From Phycisphaerae bacterium (GTDB lineage: Bacteria > Planctomycetota > Phycisphaerae > Phycisphaerales > UBA1924): a stretch of DNA of 64,000 nucleotides. The notes under the pieces were generated by a model that was not told the origin of the DNA, searched no databases, and saw only the letters and a program-made list of their open reading frames with translations. Shown one piece after another: positions 8,652-18,207 of this stretch. The stretch is from positions 153,716-217,715 of the forward strand of contig VGXM01000001.1 of the NCBI GenBank assembly GCA_016873295.1. The letters run 5' to 3'. The position numbers and the translations under genes are program-made. Within the stretch, counting starts at the first letter, position 1; each line of letters begins with the position of its first letter.

Positions 8652-9383
8652 ATGCGGATGGGCTGCTCCGGGCCCCGGACTTGCCCCGCCCAGCCTCCCA
8701 ACAATCGCCCGGTGCCGGCACCCCGACCCGGAACATCCCGAGCCGCCAGCGACAAGGGGGGTGTTGTTTCCGACCCGGGGGCCGCGGGGGCCGACCTGGC
8801 GCTCGTCAACGCCGCCCGCTCCGGCGACCGCGAGGCGATGGCCACGCTGCTGACGCGCTATCAGGCCAAGATCTTCGGGCTCTGCTTCCGCATGGTCCGG
8901 CACCGGGAGAAGGCGGCGGACCTGGCCCAGGACTCGCTCGTCAAGCTCATCCAGAACCTCGACCGCTTCGACGGGCGGGCCCAGTTCGGCACCTGGGCTT
9001 ATCGGATCGCGACCAACGTGTGCATCTCGCACCTGCGGGCCGAGAAGCTGCGCCGGCACCCCAGCCTCGACGCCCCCCGAAAGGGCGGGAAGTCGCCCAA
9101 CACGGACGAAACCCGAATCGGGTCGTCGCTAGAGCAGAGGCGGGAACCCGGGGCGGGCGGCCGCGTCGAAGGGGACGAGGACCGCCAGCGGCTGCTGGAG
9201 GCCCTCGACCGGCTGGACGAGGAGCAGCGGGCGATCCTGCTGCTCCGCGACAACCGGGGGTTGGATTACGACCAGATCGCCGAGGTCCTCGGCGTGCCCA
9301 CCGGCACGGTGAAGAGCCGGCTCTTCCGGGCACGGAGCGCTCTCCGGGAGGCGATCGAGAACCAGGACGAAGGGGCGGCCTGA
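8652..9383 (+). CDS. ECF-family RNA polymerase sigma factor
   Basis: Directs RNA polymerase to a stress or envelope regulon. Region 2 is ALVNAARSGDREAMATLLTR through DLAQDSLVKLIQNLDRF and FGTWAYRIATNVCISHLRA. Region 4 is LDRLDEEQRAILLLRDNRGL then YDQIAEVLGVPTGTVKSRLF. A 50-residue charged linker separates them, typical of planctomycete ECF factors. The start is uncertain: ATG 8652 has AAGGG 9-13 bases upstream and adds a Cys/Pro-rich 45-residue lead, while GTG 8712 would shorten it. Divergent from purB by under 20 bases if the ATG is used. The following gene starts three bases after the stop and probably encodes its anti-sigma factor. Confidence 0.9.
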   Translation: MRMGCSGPRTCPAQPPNNRPVPAPRPGTSRAASDKGGVVSDPGAAGADLALVNAARSGDREAMATLLTRYQAKIFGLCFRMVRHREKAADLAQDSLVKLIQNLDRFDGRAQFGTWAYRIATNVCISHLRAEKLRRHPSLDAPRKGGKSPNTDETRIGSSLEQRREPGAGGRVEGDEDRQRLLEALDRLDEEQRAILLLRDNRGLDYDQIAEVLGVPTGTVKSRLFRARSALREAIENQDEGAA

Positions 9384-9386
9384 ACG

Positions 9387-10562
9387 ATGCCGCGCGACAC
9401 CGACCCATCCCCACGCCCGCTGCCTCCGACGCTGACCGAGGAGGTGCTGTGCGACTATGTCGAGGGGCTGCTGCCCGAGGCGGAGCGTGCGCGCGTGCGC
9501 GAGGCCCTGGGCGGGTCGCCCGAGTGGTCGGCGATCGTGACGGCGATCGAGTCACAGCGCCGGGCGCTGTCGTCGTTGGAGGACGTCTTGCCGCCGGCGG
9601 ACCTGCTGGACCGCGTGCAGGCGGTGCTGGAGCGCGAGGCGCTGGTCGGACTGACGGAGGGCGAGCGTCGGGCCGCGAGGGACTCGATCGCGGTGGTCGT
9701 GCCGGGGCGGGGCGAGGGCGTGCTGGCGCGGCTGGGGCCGCGGCTGTGGCGCCCGCTGGCGGCGGCGGCGGGGATCGCCCTGGTCGCCGTCGGCGGCGTG
9801 TACTGGGCCCGGATGCTCTCGCAGCACGGATCGACCCAGGGCGGCACCGGCCCCGTGGCCACGGACTCCGGCGCGGACCGGGGATCGCCCGGGATCGCCA
9901 TGGCCGAGCCGACGGAAGCACGGGGCGCGAGCGAGGCGGCGATGGAAGCGGCCGCGGGGCCGGCGGCCCTGGCCCCGGCCGACCCGGCGACACCCGAGGT
10001 TTCGCCCGCGCAGGCCCTGGCCCTGGCCCGCGACGGTCGCCTGCTTATCCGCGTGGTGGCGGACCGGACATCGACGGCGGAGCGGGCGATCGAGACGATC
10101 GCGTCGCTGAGGGGCGACCCGGTGCGGGGGATCACGGTCGAGGGCGAGGTGTCGCCCACGGTGCTCGCGGCGGTGGCGCCGCGCCCCGAGCCGATGGTGC
10201 TCACGGCGTCGGCCCGTCAGAGGCCCGAGAACATCATGGCGATGGAGCGGCCCGGGACGGGCTTCGACCCCCTGGCGCTGGTGCCGCCGGGCGTGCTGTC
10301 GCCTTGGCTGCCCGTCGAGTTGCCGCCGACGCTCGGGCGAACGTTCGTGCTCGAACTTCCCGGCACGCAGGCGTCGCTGGAGTCGATGCACAAGGCGCTG
10401 GCGTCGCGGCTGGGTCGGCAGGTGCGGATCGTGCTGGAGGAGCTGTCGGCCCCGGCCGTCGCTCCGCCGCTGGACCGCGCGGCCCTGCTGTGGTGGACGG
10501 GCCCGGCGTCGACATGGGCCCCGCGCATCGCGGTGCCGCTGGTGGTGGAGCGCGAGCGGTAG
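9387..10562 (+). CDS. Probable membrane anti-sigma factor for the adjacent ECF sigma
   Basis: A 391-residue product whose ATG lies three bases after the sigma-factor stop, so the two are translated together. The N-terminal 70 residues (TLTEEVLCDYVEGLLPEAER, then SPEWSAIVTAIESQRRALS) look like an anti-sigma domain: 'L..Y..G.L......V...L...P'. It lacks the HxxxCxxC zinc motif of the ZAS class. One membrane segment follows at about residues 128-146 (LAAAAGIALVAVGGVYW). The remaining 240 residues would be outside the cytoplasm and have no recognisable fold; they include RDGRLLIRVVADRTSTAERA and FVLELPGTQASLESMHKAL. The partnership is inferred from order and spacing, a standard arrangement for ECF systems. 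Confidence 0.75.
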   Translation: MPRDTDPSPRPLPPTLTEEVLCDYVEGLLPEAERARVREALGGSPEWSAIVTAIESQRRALSSLEDVLPPADLLDRVQAVLEREALVGLTEGERRAARDSIAVVVPGRGEGVLARLGPRLWRPLAAAAGIALVAVGGVYWARMLSQHGSTQGGTGPVATDSGADRGSPGIAMAEPTEARGASEAAMEAAAGPAALAPADPATPEVSPAQALALARDGRLLIRVVADRTSTAERAIETIASLRGDPVRGITVEGEVSPTVLAAVAPRPEPMVLTASARQRPENIMAMERPGTGFDPLALVPPGVLSPWLPVELPPTLGRTFVLELPGTQASLESMHKALASRLGRQVRIVLEELSAPAVAPPLDRAALLWWTGPASTWAPRIAVPLVVERER

Positions 10563-10586
10563 CGCCGGGCCTGGTGCGACCGAATC

Positions 10587-10617
10587 CCGGGATTCGCCGC
10601 GGACCCTCGATGCCCGG
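10587..10617 (+). terminator. Hairpin between convergent anti-sigma gene and leuS
   Basis: CCGGG (10587-10591) pairs with CCCGG (10613-10617). The loop ATTCGCCGCGGACCCTCGATG is nearly the loop of the hairpin at 19927-19958, and CGTGGCGATGGCGCG follows as at the other two sites. An overlapping 16-base palindrome, CGAATCCCGGGATTCG, covers 10581-10596. The stem alone is short, so the support is the shared layout. Confidence 0.4.
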
Positions 10618-10652
10618 CGTGGCGATGGCGCGGGCGCCGAAGCGCGACGGGA

Positions 10653-13600
10653 TCAGACCACCACGTTGACCATCTTGCCCGGCACGACGATGACCTTCTT
10701 GATGGGCCGGTCGGCGATGAACTGGCGGACACGCTCGTCGGCGAGGGCGGCGGCCTGGACGGCGTCGCTGGGGGCGCCCGCCGGGACCGTGATCCGCCCG
10801 CGCACCTTGCCCTGCACCTGAACGGGGATCTCGACGGTGTCGTCGCGGAGGAGGGCGGGGTCGTGGTCGGGCCAATCGGCGTGGGCGATCGACGCGGTGT
10901 GCCCGAGCCTCTGCCACAGCTCCTCGGCCAGGTGCGGGACGAAGGGGGCCAGGAGGAGGGCGAATCGCTGGGCCTGCTCGCGCGTGAGGACTCCGGCCCC
11001 GGCGGCGGCGCCGGGCGGGGTCGCGGCGTTGACGAACTCCATCATGGCCGCGATCGCGGTGTTGAACGCCAGGCGCTCGATGTCGGTCTCGACCTTGACG
11101 GTGAGTCGGTGCAGGAGCCTCTCGAGGCGCTCGTCGGCGGTCGGCGCGAGCGTGAGCGCGCCGGAGTCCTCGTCGACCGCCAGGCGCCAGGCCCGCTGGA
11201 GGAAGCGGAAGCACCCGCTGATGTCACGGGGGTTCCAGGGCTTGCTCATCTCGAGCGGTCCCATGTACATCTCGTAGAGGCGGAAGGTGTCGGCGCCGTA
11301 CTCGGCGATGACGTCGTCGGGGTTGACGACGTTCTTGAGGCTCTTGGACATCTTGGCGACGACGGCGTTGAGGGGCGTGCCCGTGCCGCGTTCCACGTAG
11401 AGCTTGCCGGTCGCGGAGGTGACCTCGGGGGGGGCGGGCTCGACGTGGTCGACGGGCACGAGCGTCTTGTCGGGGCGCTGGTAGGCGAAGCTGGTGATCA
11501 GGCCCTGGTGGAAGAGCTTGCGGAAGGGCTCGGGGCTCGAGACGTGCCCCAGGTCGGAGAGCACCTTGTGCCAGAAGCGGGCGTAGAGCAGGTGCCCGAC
11601 GGCGTGCTCGGCGCCGCCGATGTAGAGGTCCACGCCGCCCGCCATCCAGTAGGCCTCGGCCGCGGGGTCGACGAAGCGGCGCGGGTTGGAGGGGTCGCAG
11701 TAGCGGAGGAAGTACCAGCTCGACCCGGCGGACCCGGGCATGGTGTTGGTTTCACGGCGGACCGGGGTCTCGGGCGGCAGGAGCCCCGGGGGGATGCCGG
11801 CCTCCGCGGCGGTGGAGCTCACCCACGACCACGCCTTGGAGAGCAGCGGCTGGGGGTCGTCGCTCTCGATGGGGTGGTAGTCGTCGAGCTCGGGGAGGAC
11901 GACCGGCAGCTTGGTGACCGGGTAGTGGCGCCCCTGCATGTCGAAGACGATCGGGATGGGTTCGCCCCAGTAGCGTTGCCGGCTGAAGGTCCAGTCGCGC
12001 AGGCGGTAGTTCACGCGGGCCCGCCCCGCGCCCTTGAGCGTGAGCCAGTCGGTGACCTGCACCTTGGCCTGCGACGCGGGCAGCCCATTGACGTCGACGC
12101 CCGAGTTCGTGCCGGGGCGCGGGGAGTTGACGGCGTAGCCGGGGCCCTCGTAGGCGCTACCGTCGGCCCTGGCCAGCCCGCCCTCGCGCAGGCGCGCCTC
12201 GAGCGTCTCGAGGCGGTCGATGCCCATGTCGTCGATGGCGTCGAGCCAGGTCGACCGGATCGTGCCGCGCCGTTCGGCGCCGCCCGATTCCCCGCCCGCG
12301 GGAGCCCGTCGGCCCCTGATGGTCTCGAGCAACGGGCCGAACGCGCCGGGCTCGGCGTTGAGCGAGGTGACCAGGCCCACGAAGTCCGCCATCTGGTCGC
12401 GCCAGCGCTCGCCGACCCGGTCCTCGGGGCGCGCCTGATCGGCGAAGTACTTCATCGCCAGGCGGGCCCGCGGGTAGATCACGTCGATGATGGGCAGCCC
12501 GAAGCGGGCGGCGAAGTCGAAGTCGCGCTGGTCATGGGCGGGCACGCCCATGATCGCCCCGTGCCCGTACCCCATGAGCACGTAGTCGGCGACCCAGATC
12601 GGGATGCGCCACCCGGTCGCCGGGTTGGCCGCGAGCAGCCCCGTGGGCACGCCCGTCTTGGCCTGGGAGTCGGCCATGCGCTCGACCTCGCCGCGGTTGC
12701 GGGCCGCGGCGACGTAGGCCCGCAGGGCCTGCTCGTCGGTCTTGGGGCCTGGGTCGGCGAGGAGGGCGTCGACGAGGGGGTGCTCTGGCGCGACCACCAT
12801 GAAGGTGGCGCCGAAGAGCGTGTCGGGGCGGGTCGTGAAGACGCGGATCGAGGGCCCGGCGGCGTGCGGGGCGCCGACCAGGTCGAAGTCGATCTCGGCG
12901 CCCTCGCTCCGCCCGATCCACTCGCGCTGCATCGTGCGCGTCGACTGGGGCCAGTCGACCTTGTCCAGGTCCTCGAGCAACCGCTGGGAGTACTCGGTGA
13001 TGCGGAACATCCACTGCTTGAGGGGCTTGCGGAGCACGGGGTGCCCGCCGCGCTCGCTCCGCCCGTCGATCACCTCGTCGTTGGCCAGCACGGTGCCCAG
13101 CTTCGGGCACCAGTTGACGACGCTCTCGCCCAGGTACGCCAGGCGCTTGGAGTCGATGAAGTCGCGGCGCTCGTCCTCGCTGAGGTCGTGCCAGCGCCGG
13201 CGGCCCACGGGCTCGCCCCCGATGGGCGTGGCGGCGATGCCCGCGGCGTCGGCGACCAGCTCGCCGAAGAGGTTGATCACGTACTCGCCCCGCGCCAGGC
13301 GCTTGACCAGCTCGGCGACGGGCTCGGCCCGGCGCCTCCACGGGTTGTACCAGCTCTCGTAGAGCGTGAGGAAGATCCACTGGGTCCAGCGGTAGTACTC
13401 GCGGTCGATGGTGGAGACCTCGCGCGACCAGTCGTAGGAGAACCCGAAGCGCTTGAGCTGGCGTCGGAAGTTGTCGATCGCCTGGCGCGTCGTGATCGCC
13501 GGGTGCACGCCCGTCTGGATCGCGTACTGCTCCGCCGGAAGCCCGAAGGCGTCGTAGCCCATGGGGTGCAGGACGTTGTACCCGCGCATGCGCTTGAAGC

Positions 13601-13853
13601 GGCTGACGATGTCGGTCGCGATGTACCCCTCGGGGTGCCCGACGTGCAGCCCCGCGCCCGACGGGTAGGGGAACATGTCCAGGGCGTAGAACTTGGGGCG
13701 GGTGGGGTCGAAGTCCGGGTCGCCCGGGTTGCGCACGCGCGACGTGCCGCGCGATTCCCACTCCCCCTGCCAGCGCACCTCGAGCTCGTTGGCGTAGCGG
13801 GCGGTGTAGCGGTGCGGCGGCGCCGAGGCGGGCTTGGACTCGTGGCTCGTCAT
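10653..13853 (-). CDS. leuS: Leucyl-tRNA synthetase
   Basis: Charges tRNA-Leu with leucine. The 1066-residue protein has the class I landmarks: DMFPYPSGAGLHVGHPEGY with the HIGH-type motif HVGH near residue 71, and KMSKSLKNVVNPDDV late in the sequence. The editing (CP1) domain is present with TTRPDTLFGATFMVVAPEHP and the LMGYGHGAIMGVPAHDQRDF block. At over 1000 residues it is about 200 longer than E. coli LeuS. Extra loops are seen, for example WRRRAEPVAELVKRLARGEY near residue 175 and GRRAPAGGESGGAERRG near residue 515. It lies 40 bases downstream of the M32 peptidase gene on the same strand. Confidence 0.97.
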   Translation of the reverse strand: MTSHESKPASAPPHRYTARYANELEVRWQGEWESRGTSRVRNPGDPDFDPTRPKFYALDMFPYPSGAGLHVGHPEGYIATDIVSRFKRMRGYNVLHPMGYDAFGLPAEQYAIQTGVHPAITTRQAIDNFRRQLKRFGFSYDWSREVSTIDREYYRWTQWIFLTLYESWYNPWRRRAEPVAELVKRLARGEYVINLFGELVADAAGIAATPIGGEPVGRRRWHDLSEDERRDFIDSKRLAYLGESVVNWCPKLGTVLANDEVIDGRSERGGHPVLRKPLKQWMFRITEYSQRLLEDLDKVDWPQSTRTMQREWIGRSEGAEIDFDLVGAPHAAGPSIRVFTTRPDTLFGATFMVVAPEHPLVDALLADPGPKTDEQALRAYVAAARNRGEVERMADSQAKTGVPTGLLAANPATGWRIPIWVADYVLMGYGHGAIMGVPAHDQRDFDFAARFGLPIIDVIYPRARLAMKYFADQARPEDRVGERWRDQMADFVGLVTSLNAEPGAFGPLLETIRGRRAPAGGESGGAERRGTIRSTWLDAIDDMGIDRLETLEARLREGGLARADGSAYEGPGYAVNSPRPGTNSGVDVNGLPASQAKVQVTDWLTLKGAGRARVNYRLRDWTFSRQRYWGEPIPIVFDMQGRHYPVTKLPVVLPELDDYHPIESDDPQPLLSKAWSWVSSTAAEAGIPPGLLPPETPVRRETNTMPGSAGSSWYFLRYCDPSNPRRFVDPAAEAYWMAGGVDLYIGGAEHAVGHLLYARFWHKVLSDLGHVSSPEPFRKLFHQGLITSFAYQRPDKTLVPVDHVEPAPPEVTSATGKLYVERGTGTPLNAVVAKMSKSLKNVVNPDDVIAEYGADTFRLYEMYMGPLEMSKPWNPRDISGCFRFLQRAWRLAVDEDSGALTLAPTADERLERLLHRLTVKVETDIERLAFNTAIAAMMEFVNAATPPGAAAGAGVLTREQAQRFALLLAPFVPHLAEELWQRLGHTASIAHADWPDHDPALLRDDTVEIPVQVQGKVRGRITVPAGAPSDAVQAAALADERVRQFIADRPIKKVIVVPGKMVNVVV

Positions 13854-13893
13854 GCGCGGGAAGTCTACAGCGGCCCGTGGGGCCGCACGGGCC

Positions 13894-15420
13894 TCAGAGC
13901 CCGTAGACCTCTCCCAGCTTCGTCTCCAGGTGTCTCAGCAGGGGGTCGGCGGAGAGGGGCCTGCCCGTGACGCGCTCGCACAGCTCGCCCGCGCGGTACC
14001 GCTTGCCGTGCGCGTGGATGTGCCGGTTCAGCCACCCCTTGAGCCCGTCGAACCGGCCCCGGGCCAGGTCCGTGTCGAGGTCCTTGAGGTCGCGGCGGAT
14101 CTTCTCCCAGAACTGCCCGGCGTAGAGGTTGCCCAGCGTGTAGGTGGGGAAGTAGCCCACGAGCCCGAACGACCAGTGGACGTCCTGAAGGCAGCCGCGC
14201 CGGTCGTCGGGGATCTTGATGTGCAGGTACTCCTTGTACCGCCTGTTCCACTCGCCGGGCAGGTCCTTGACCTTCAGGCCGCCCGAGAGCAGGGCCCGCT
14301 CCAGCTCGAAGCGGACCATGATGTGGAGGTTGTACGTGCACTCGTCGGCCTCGACGCGGATGAGGCTGGGCGTCACGATGTTCACGGCCCGGTAGATGCG
14401 GTCGAGCGTCATCGTCGCGAAGGGGCGCCCGAAGGCCTTCCTGGCGTGAGGGAGGGCCCAGCGCCAGAAGGGCTTGCCGCGCCCGACGAAGTTCTCCCAC
14501 ATGCGGCTCTGGCTCTCGTGGATGCCCAGGCTGATGGCGTCGGCCAGGGGGGTGCCGAAGTGTTCGGGCGTCTTGGGCAGCCCCTGCTCGTACAGCCCGT
14601 GCCCCATCTCGTGCATGGTGCCGAAGAGGGCGTCGGTGAACTTCTCGTCGCGGTACCGGGTCGTCAGGCGTGTATCCCCGGGGGCCAGGCCCGAGCAGAA
14701 GGGGTGGGTGGTGACGTCGAGGCGGCCGGCGTCGAGGTCGAACCCCAGCGCCTTGAGCACCGTCAGCCCGAAGCGGTGCTGGGCCTCCTGGGGGATCTTC
14801 GCCTTCAGCGGGGCGTCGCCGGGCTTGTTCCGGCTCGCCATCAGGCGGCCGAGCAGGTCGGTCAGGCGCGTGCGGAGGGGCGTGAAGATCGCCCCGACCT
14901 GTCGGCTGGTCATGCCGGGCTCGTACTCGTCGAGCAGGGCGTCGTAGATCTCGCCCTCCCGGGGCCAGCCGTAGCACTCCGCCTTGCGGCGCGAGAGGGC
15001 CATCATCCGCTCCAGCCAGGGGGCGAAGGCCGCGAAGTCGGAGTCGGCCCGGGCCTTCTTCCAGACCTCCTGGGCCTGCGAGCCGACCTTGGCCAGCTCG
15101 GCGACGAGCGAGCCGGGCAGCTTGGTGGCCAGGTCGTAGTCGCGGCGCATCTCGCGGAGGCTGCGGGCGACGGCGCCGTCGCCGTTCAGCGAAGCGTCGT
15201 TCTCGCATGCGCCGATCAGCTCGCCGACGCGCGGGTTGGTGCGGCGCTCGTGGACGAGTCGGGCCAGGAGGGAGGACTGCTCGGCCCGGGCCGCGGCGGC
15301 GGCGGGGGGCATGTACGTCTCCTGGTCCCAGCTCACCAGCGAGCCCACGGCGTTGAGGGTCGCGGCCTCGCGCAGGAGCGAACACAACTCGGGGTACGCG
15401 GCGGGAGCGGGCTTGGGCAT
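13894..15420 (-). CDS. M32 family metallocarboxypeptidase (Taq-type)
   Basis: A zinc exopeptidase that trims C-terminal residues from peptides, normally cytoplasmic. The 508-residue product begins at ATG 15420 (MPKPAPAAYPELCSLL). All M32 motifs are visible in order: THPFCSG, the DTRLTTRY block, HEMGHGLYEQ (HExxH zinc site), HESQSRMWEN (third ligand region), IRVEADECTYN and GCLQDVHWSFG. The early SWDQETYMPP is also a family hallmark. No signal peptide. The frame stays open upstream, but that part has no conserved residues. The gene order murA - M32 - leuS on one strand, with gaps of 83 and 40 bases, suggests a loose transcription unit. Confidence 0.95.
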   Translation of the reverse strand: MPKPAPAAYPELCSLLREAATLNAVGSLVSWDQETYMPPAAAAARAEQSSLLARLVHERRTNPRVGELIGACENDASLNGDGAVARSLREMRRDYDLATKLPGSLVAELAKVGSQAQEVWKKARADSDFAAFAPWLERMMALSRRKAECYGWPREGEIYDALLDEYEPGMTSRQVGAIFTPLRTRLTDLLGRLMASRNKPGDAPLKAKIPQEAQHRFGLTVLKALGFDLDAGRLDVTTHPFCSGLAPGDTRLTTRYRDEKFTDALFGTMHEMGHGLYEQGLPKTPEHFGTPLADAISLGIHESQSRMWENFVGRGKPFWRWALPHARKAFGRPFATMTLDRIYRAVNIVTPSLIRVEADECTYNLHIMVRFELERALLSGGLKVKDLPGEWNRRYKEYLHIKIPDDRRGCLQDVHWSFGLVGYFPTYTLGNLYAGQFWEKIRRDLKDLDTDLARGRFDGLKGWLNRHIHAHGKRYRAGELCERVTGRPLSADPLLRHLETKLGEVYGL

Positions 15421-15503
15421 GCGAGCCTCCTCGGGGCCTTGGGGGGGCACAAGCGTAGGGATCGCGCCTCCGGACCGCGCGCGCTCGCGAGATCGGTCGC
15501 GGG

Positions 15504-16835
15504 TCAGGCCTCGCTGCCGGCGGGCTGGTTGGGGGCGAGCGTGCGGTCGCCCACGCGCTCGACGCGGGCGCCCAGGGCGTTGAGCCGCTCCTCGAAGCGC
15601 TCGTACCCGCGGTCGAGGTGGTAGACGCGGTTCACGGTCGTGGTGCCCTCGGCCGCCAGCCCCGCGATGACCAGCGAGGCGCTGGCCCGCAGGTCCGACG
15701 CCATCACCGGCGCGCCCCGGAGCTTGCGCACCCCGGAGATCACCACCGTGGGCCCCTGGCGGAACATCCTCGCGCCCATGCGGGCCATCTCCGCCACGTG
15801 CAGGAAGCGGTCGGGGAAGATCTTCTCCGTGACCACGCTGTTCCCCTCGGCGAGCGTGAGCAGGGCCATCATCTGGGCCTGCAGGTCCGTCGGGAAGCCC
15901 GGGTGGGGCTGGGTCGTGATCTCGATCGGGGCCAGGTACCGTCCCGCGGTCACGCGGACGGTCGCGCGCAGGCGGTCCTCCGTCGGCGACGCCGGCCTGA
16001 CCGAGACTCCCGCGCACGCCAGGCGGTCGACCGCGGCGATCATGGTGTCGATCGGGCAGTTCTCGAGCGTGACGTCGCCGTTGGTGATGGCGGCGGCGCA
16101 CATGAGCGTTCCGGCCTCGATGCGGTCGGGCATCACCGTGTGCTCGACGCCCCCGAGCTGGTCCACGCCGCGCACCACGATCCGGGGCGACCCGGCTCCC
16201 TCGATCCTCGCGCCCATGGCGGTGAGCATGCGGGCCAGGTCGACCACCTCGGGCTCGCAGGCGGCGGACTCGATGATGGTCTCGCCCCGGGCCATCGTGG
16301 CGGCGCAGAGGATGTTGGCGGTCCCCAGGACGGTCGAGCCGAAGGGCCCGCCCATGAAGACGGTGGCGCCCCGCAGCCCGCCCGCGGGGGCCCGGGCCAC
16401 GATGTCCCCCTGGTCGAGGCTGATGGAGGCGCCGAGGGCGGCCAGCCCGCGGAGGTGGAGGTCAACGGGGCGGTCTCCGATGGCGCAACCGCCGGGCATC
16501 GAGACGCGGGCCACGCCGCGCCGTGCCAGCAGGGGCCCGAGCACCGAGATGCTCGCCCGCATGGTCCGCACGACGTCGTAGCGGGCGTGGCTGGACGAGT
16601 GGTTCGTGACGCGGAGCGCCAGCCCGCCGTCGTCCCGCTTCGAGTGCGGGCAGCCCAGTTCGGCGAGCAGGCCCAGCATGTTGCGGATGTCGGCCAGGTC
16701 CGGCACGTCGCGGAGGGTCACGGGCTGGTCGGTCAGGAGGGACGCGGCCAGGATGGGCAACGCCGCGTTCTTGGACCCGTTGATCCGCAGCCGGCCCTCG
16801 AGCCGGCGCCCCCCCTCGATGACGAATGCGTGCAT
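15504..16835 (-). CDS. murA: UDP-N-acetylglucosamine 1-carboxyvinyltransferase
   Basis: First committed step of peptidoglycan synthesis: adds enolpyruvate from PEP to UDP-GlcNAc. The 443-residue protein starts at ATG 16835 (HAFVIEGGRRLEGRLRINGS) and shows the two-domain EPSP-synthase-like pattern: INGSKNAALPILAASLL at the start, then RVSMPGGCAIGDRPVDLHL, whose cysteine is the catalytic residue and fosfomycin target. It continues with GGPFGSTVLGTANILCAA and HPGFPTDLQAQMMAL, and ends with YERFEERLNALGARVERV. Presence of the cysteine (not aspartate) predicts fosfomycin sensitivity. It shows that this lineage makes a conventional murein precursor, of interest because planctomycetes were long said to lack a wall. 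Confidence 0.97.
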   Translation of the reverse strand: MHAFVIEGGRRLEGRLRINGSKNAALPILAASLLTDQPVTLRDVPDLADIRNMLGLLAELGCPHSKRDDGGLALRVTNHSSSHARYDVVRTMRASISVLGPLLARRGVARVSMPGGCAIGDRPVDLHLRGLAALGASISLDQGDIVARAPAGGLRGATVFMGGPFGSTVLGTANILCAATMARGETIIESAACEPEVVDLARMLTAMGARIEGAGSPRIVVRGVDQLGGVEHTVMPDRIEAGTLMCAAAITNGDVTLENCPIDTMIAAVDRLACAGVSVRPASPTEDRLRATVRVTAGRYLAPIEITTQPHPGFPTDLQAQMMALLTLAEGNSVVTEKIFPDRFLHVAEMARMGARMFRQGPTVVISGVRKLRGAPVMASDLRASASLVIAGLAAEGTTTVNRVYHLDRGYERFEERLNALGARVERVGDRTLAPNQPAGSEA

Positions 16836-17165
16836 GCGCGCTCCCTCGCCCGTGCCCACGGGTCCTTCCCGGGCAGGTCCGATCATAGATCGGACCGATG
16901 CGGCGCCCCGCCTTGACGGGCGCATCGGGCCCGATTCCCGGCCCCGCCGGCGGGGGGGGCGGCGCCGGCGGCGCAGGCCGCCCATCCCCCCCGCCCCGGC
17001 GCGACAACCCATCTCCACGGCTGGCAATCCCCCCCGGCGCTTCGCACCTTGGGTTGTGCGTCGAGTCCGCCCCGCGTCGGGACGGACCCGGAGCACGCCC
17101 ACGCGTCGGCGCGGGCGTTGAGGGAACGCCCGAGTCGGCTTCGACGACTTCTGGAGGAGTGAGGC
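16836..17165. promoter_or_regulatory. 330-base divergent intergenic region with an inverted repeat at the murA promoter
   Basis: Between murA (leftward) and the fibro-slime gene (rightward). GGTCCGATC (16876-16884) and GATCGGACC (16888-16896) form a perfect 9-base inverted repeat around ATA. Read on the minus strand the centre gives TATGAT, a good -10 box about 50 bases before the murA start. The 18 bases CCGGGCAGGTCCGATCAT (16869-16886) recur exactly at 55742-55759 before the SpoIIE-type gene. On the right, GGAGGAGTGAGG at about 17152-17163 is a strong ribosome site for the next gene. The rest is GC-rich with no further pattern seen. Confidence 0.5.
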
Positions 17166-18113
17166 ATGCGGATGGTCAGCGTCAATCGTCTCGGAATGCG
17201 GGTCGGGGGGAGCGCCCTGCTCATGCTTGCGGGGCTAGCCGTTCCCGCCCACGCCCAGTCAGCCGGCGGCACCGGCGAGGACCCGTACGCCTCGCTCCCG
17301 TCGTCCATTCAGCTCACCGGCATCGTCCGCGACTTCAAGGAGCGGAGCGTGTCGGGCGGGCACACGGACTTCGAGCGCCAGCCCGCCGGCGGCTTCGGGC
17401 ACTACCTCCGGACGGCCCAGGACCAGCTCGATGCCGAGGGCAAGCCCGCCTTCCGCACCGCCGGGTACAAGGTCAGCACCCAGTGGCGCGACTCGGCGGG
17501 CCGGAACCGCATCGAGCCCAAGTCGTACATCGCCGCCCAGTCGGGCGACGTGAACGGCGCCATGGCGTCGAGCACCGGCGGTGCGGTCGTCGGCGCCGAC
17601 TCGTTCCGCCAGTGGTGGCGCGACGTGGCGGGCGTGAACGTCAGCCGGCAACTCACGCTGACCCTCAACCGCCAGCCCGGCACCAACACCTACACCTTCA
17701 ACGATCGCACGGACCCGGTGTTCTCCACCAAGCAGGGCTTCTTCCCGATCAACAACGAGCTCTTCGGCAACTCCGGCGGCGGGGGGGTGGCCAACACGAA
17801 CTACCACTTCACCTTCGAGCTCGAGACGAGCTTCGTGTTCCAGCGCGGGACCGGGCAGATCTTCACCTTCACCGGCGACGACGACGTGCTCGTCTTCATC
17901 GACAACAAGCTCGTCATCGACCTGGGCGGCGTGCACGGCGCCATCAGCCAGTCCATCAACCTGGACCGCCTCGCCTGGCTCCAGGACGGGCAGAGCTACC
18001 CCCTCAAGTTCTTCTTCGCGGAGCGTCACCGCACCCAGTCCAACTTCCGCATCGACACCACGCTCCGCCTGCGCAACGTCGACCCGCCGGCCACGACGGC
18101 GCTGTTCGACTGA
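17166..18113 (+). CDS. Secreted fibro-slime domain protein
   Basis: A 315-residue exported protein. Signal peptide: [20 protein letters not shown] then [12 protein letters not shown], with cleavage expected after HA-Q. The body matches the fibro-slime (PA14-related) domain first described in Fibrobacter and Dictyostelium proteins. Visible signatures are [13 protein letters not shown], the [12 protein letters not shown] block, [26 protein letters not shown], and the hallmark [18 protein letters not shown] with LGGVH, closed by [14 protein letters not shown]. Such domains bind carbohydrate or calcium on cell surfaces; the ligand here is unknown. The domain fills almost the whole mature protein. 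A strong GGAGGAGTGAGG lies just before the ATG, and an intrinsic terminator follows the gene. Confidence 0.9.
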   Translation: MRMVSVNRLGMRVGGSALLMLAGLAVPAHAQSAGGTGEDPYASLPSSIQLTGIVRDFKERSVSGGHTDFERQPAGGFGHYLRTAQDQLDAEGKPAFRTAGYKVSTQWRDSAGRNRIEPKSYIAAQSGDVNGAMASSTGGAVVGADSFRQWWRDVAGVNVSRQLTLTLNRQPGTNTYTFNDRTDPVFSTKQGFFPINNELFGNSGGGGVANTNYHFTFELETSFVFQRGTGQIFTFTGDDDVLVFIDNKLVIDLGGVHGAISQSINLDRLAWLQDGQSYPLKFFFAERHRTQSNFRIDTTLRLRNVDPPATTALFD

Positions 18114-18127
18114 CCCGGCGAGCATCG

Positions 18128-18143
18128 GCCGGCGGAGGCCGGC
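18128..18143. repeat. Short REP-like palindrome
   Basis: GCCGGC (18128-18133), GGAG, GCCGGC (18138-18143). On the minus strand it reads GCCGGC-CTCC-GCCGGC, resembling the palindromes with a TCC loop at 21923-21937, 22006-22018 and 28464-28488. It lies 15 bases after the fibro-slime stop. Confidence 0.4.
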
Positions 18144-18207
18144 GGGTCGCAGGGCCCATGGAGGGGTTCCCGCCTCCGTGCCCCCGGAGCCCCGGAACCT
18201 GAGTCCC

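Noticed and set aside
8652..10669. Second, longer reading frame over the sigma and anti-sigma genes rich in R, G and A
   Set aside because: It is an antisense or shifted frame typical of high-GC DNA; it lacks motifs and conflicts with the clear sigma-factor frame.
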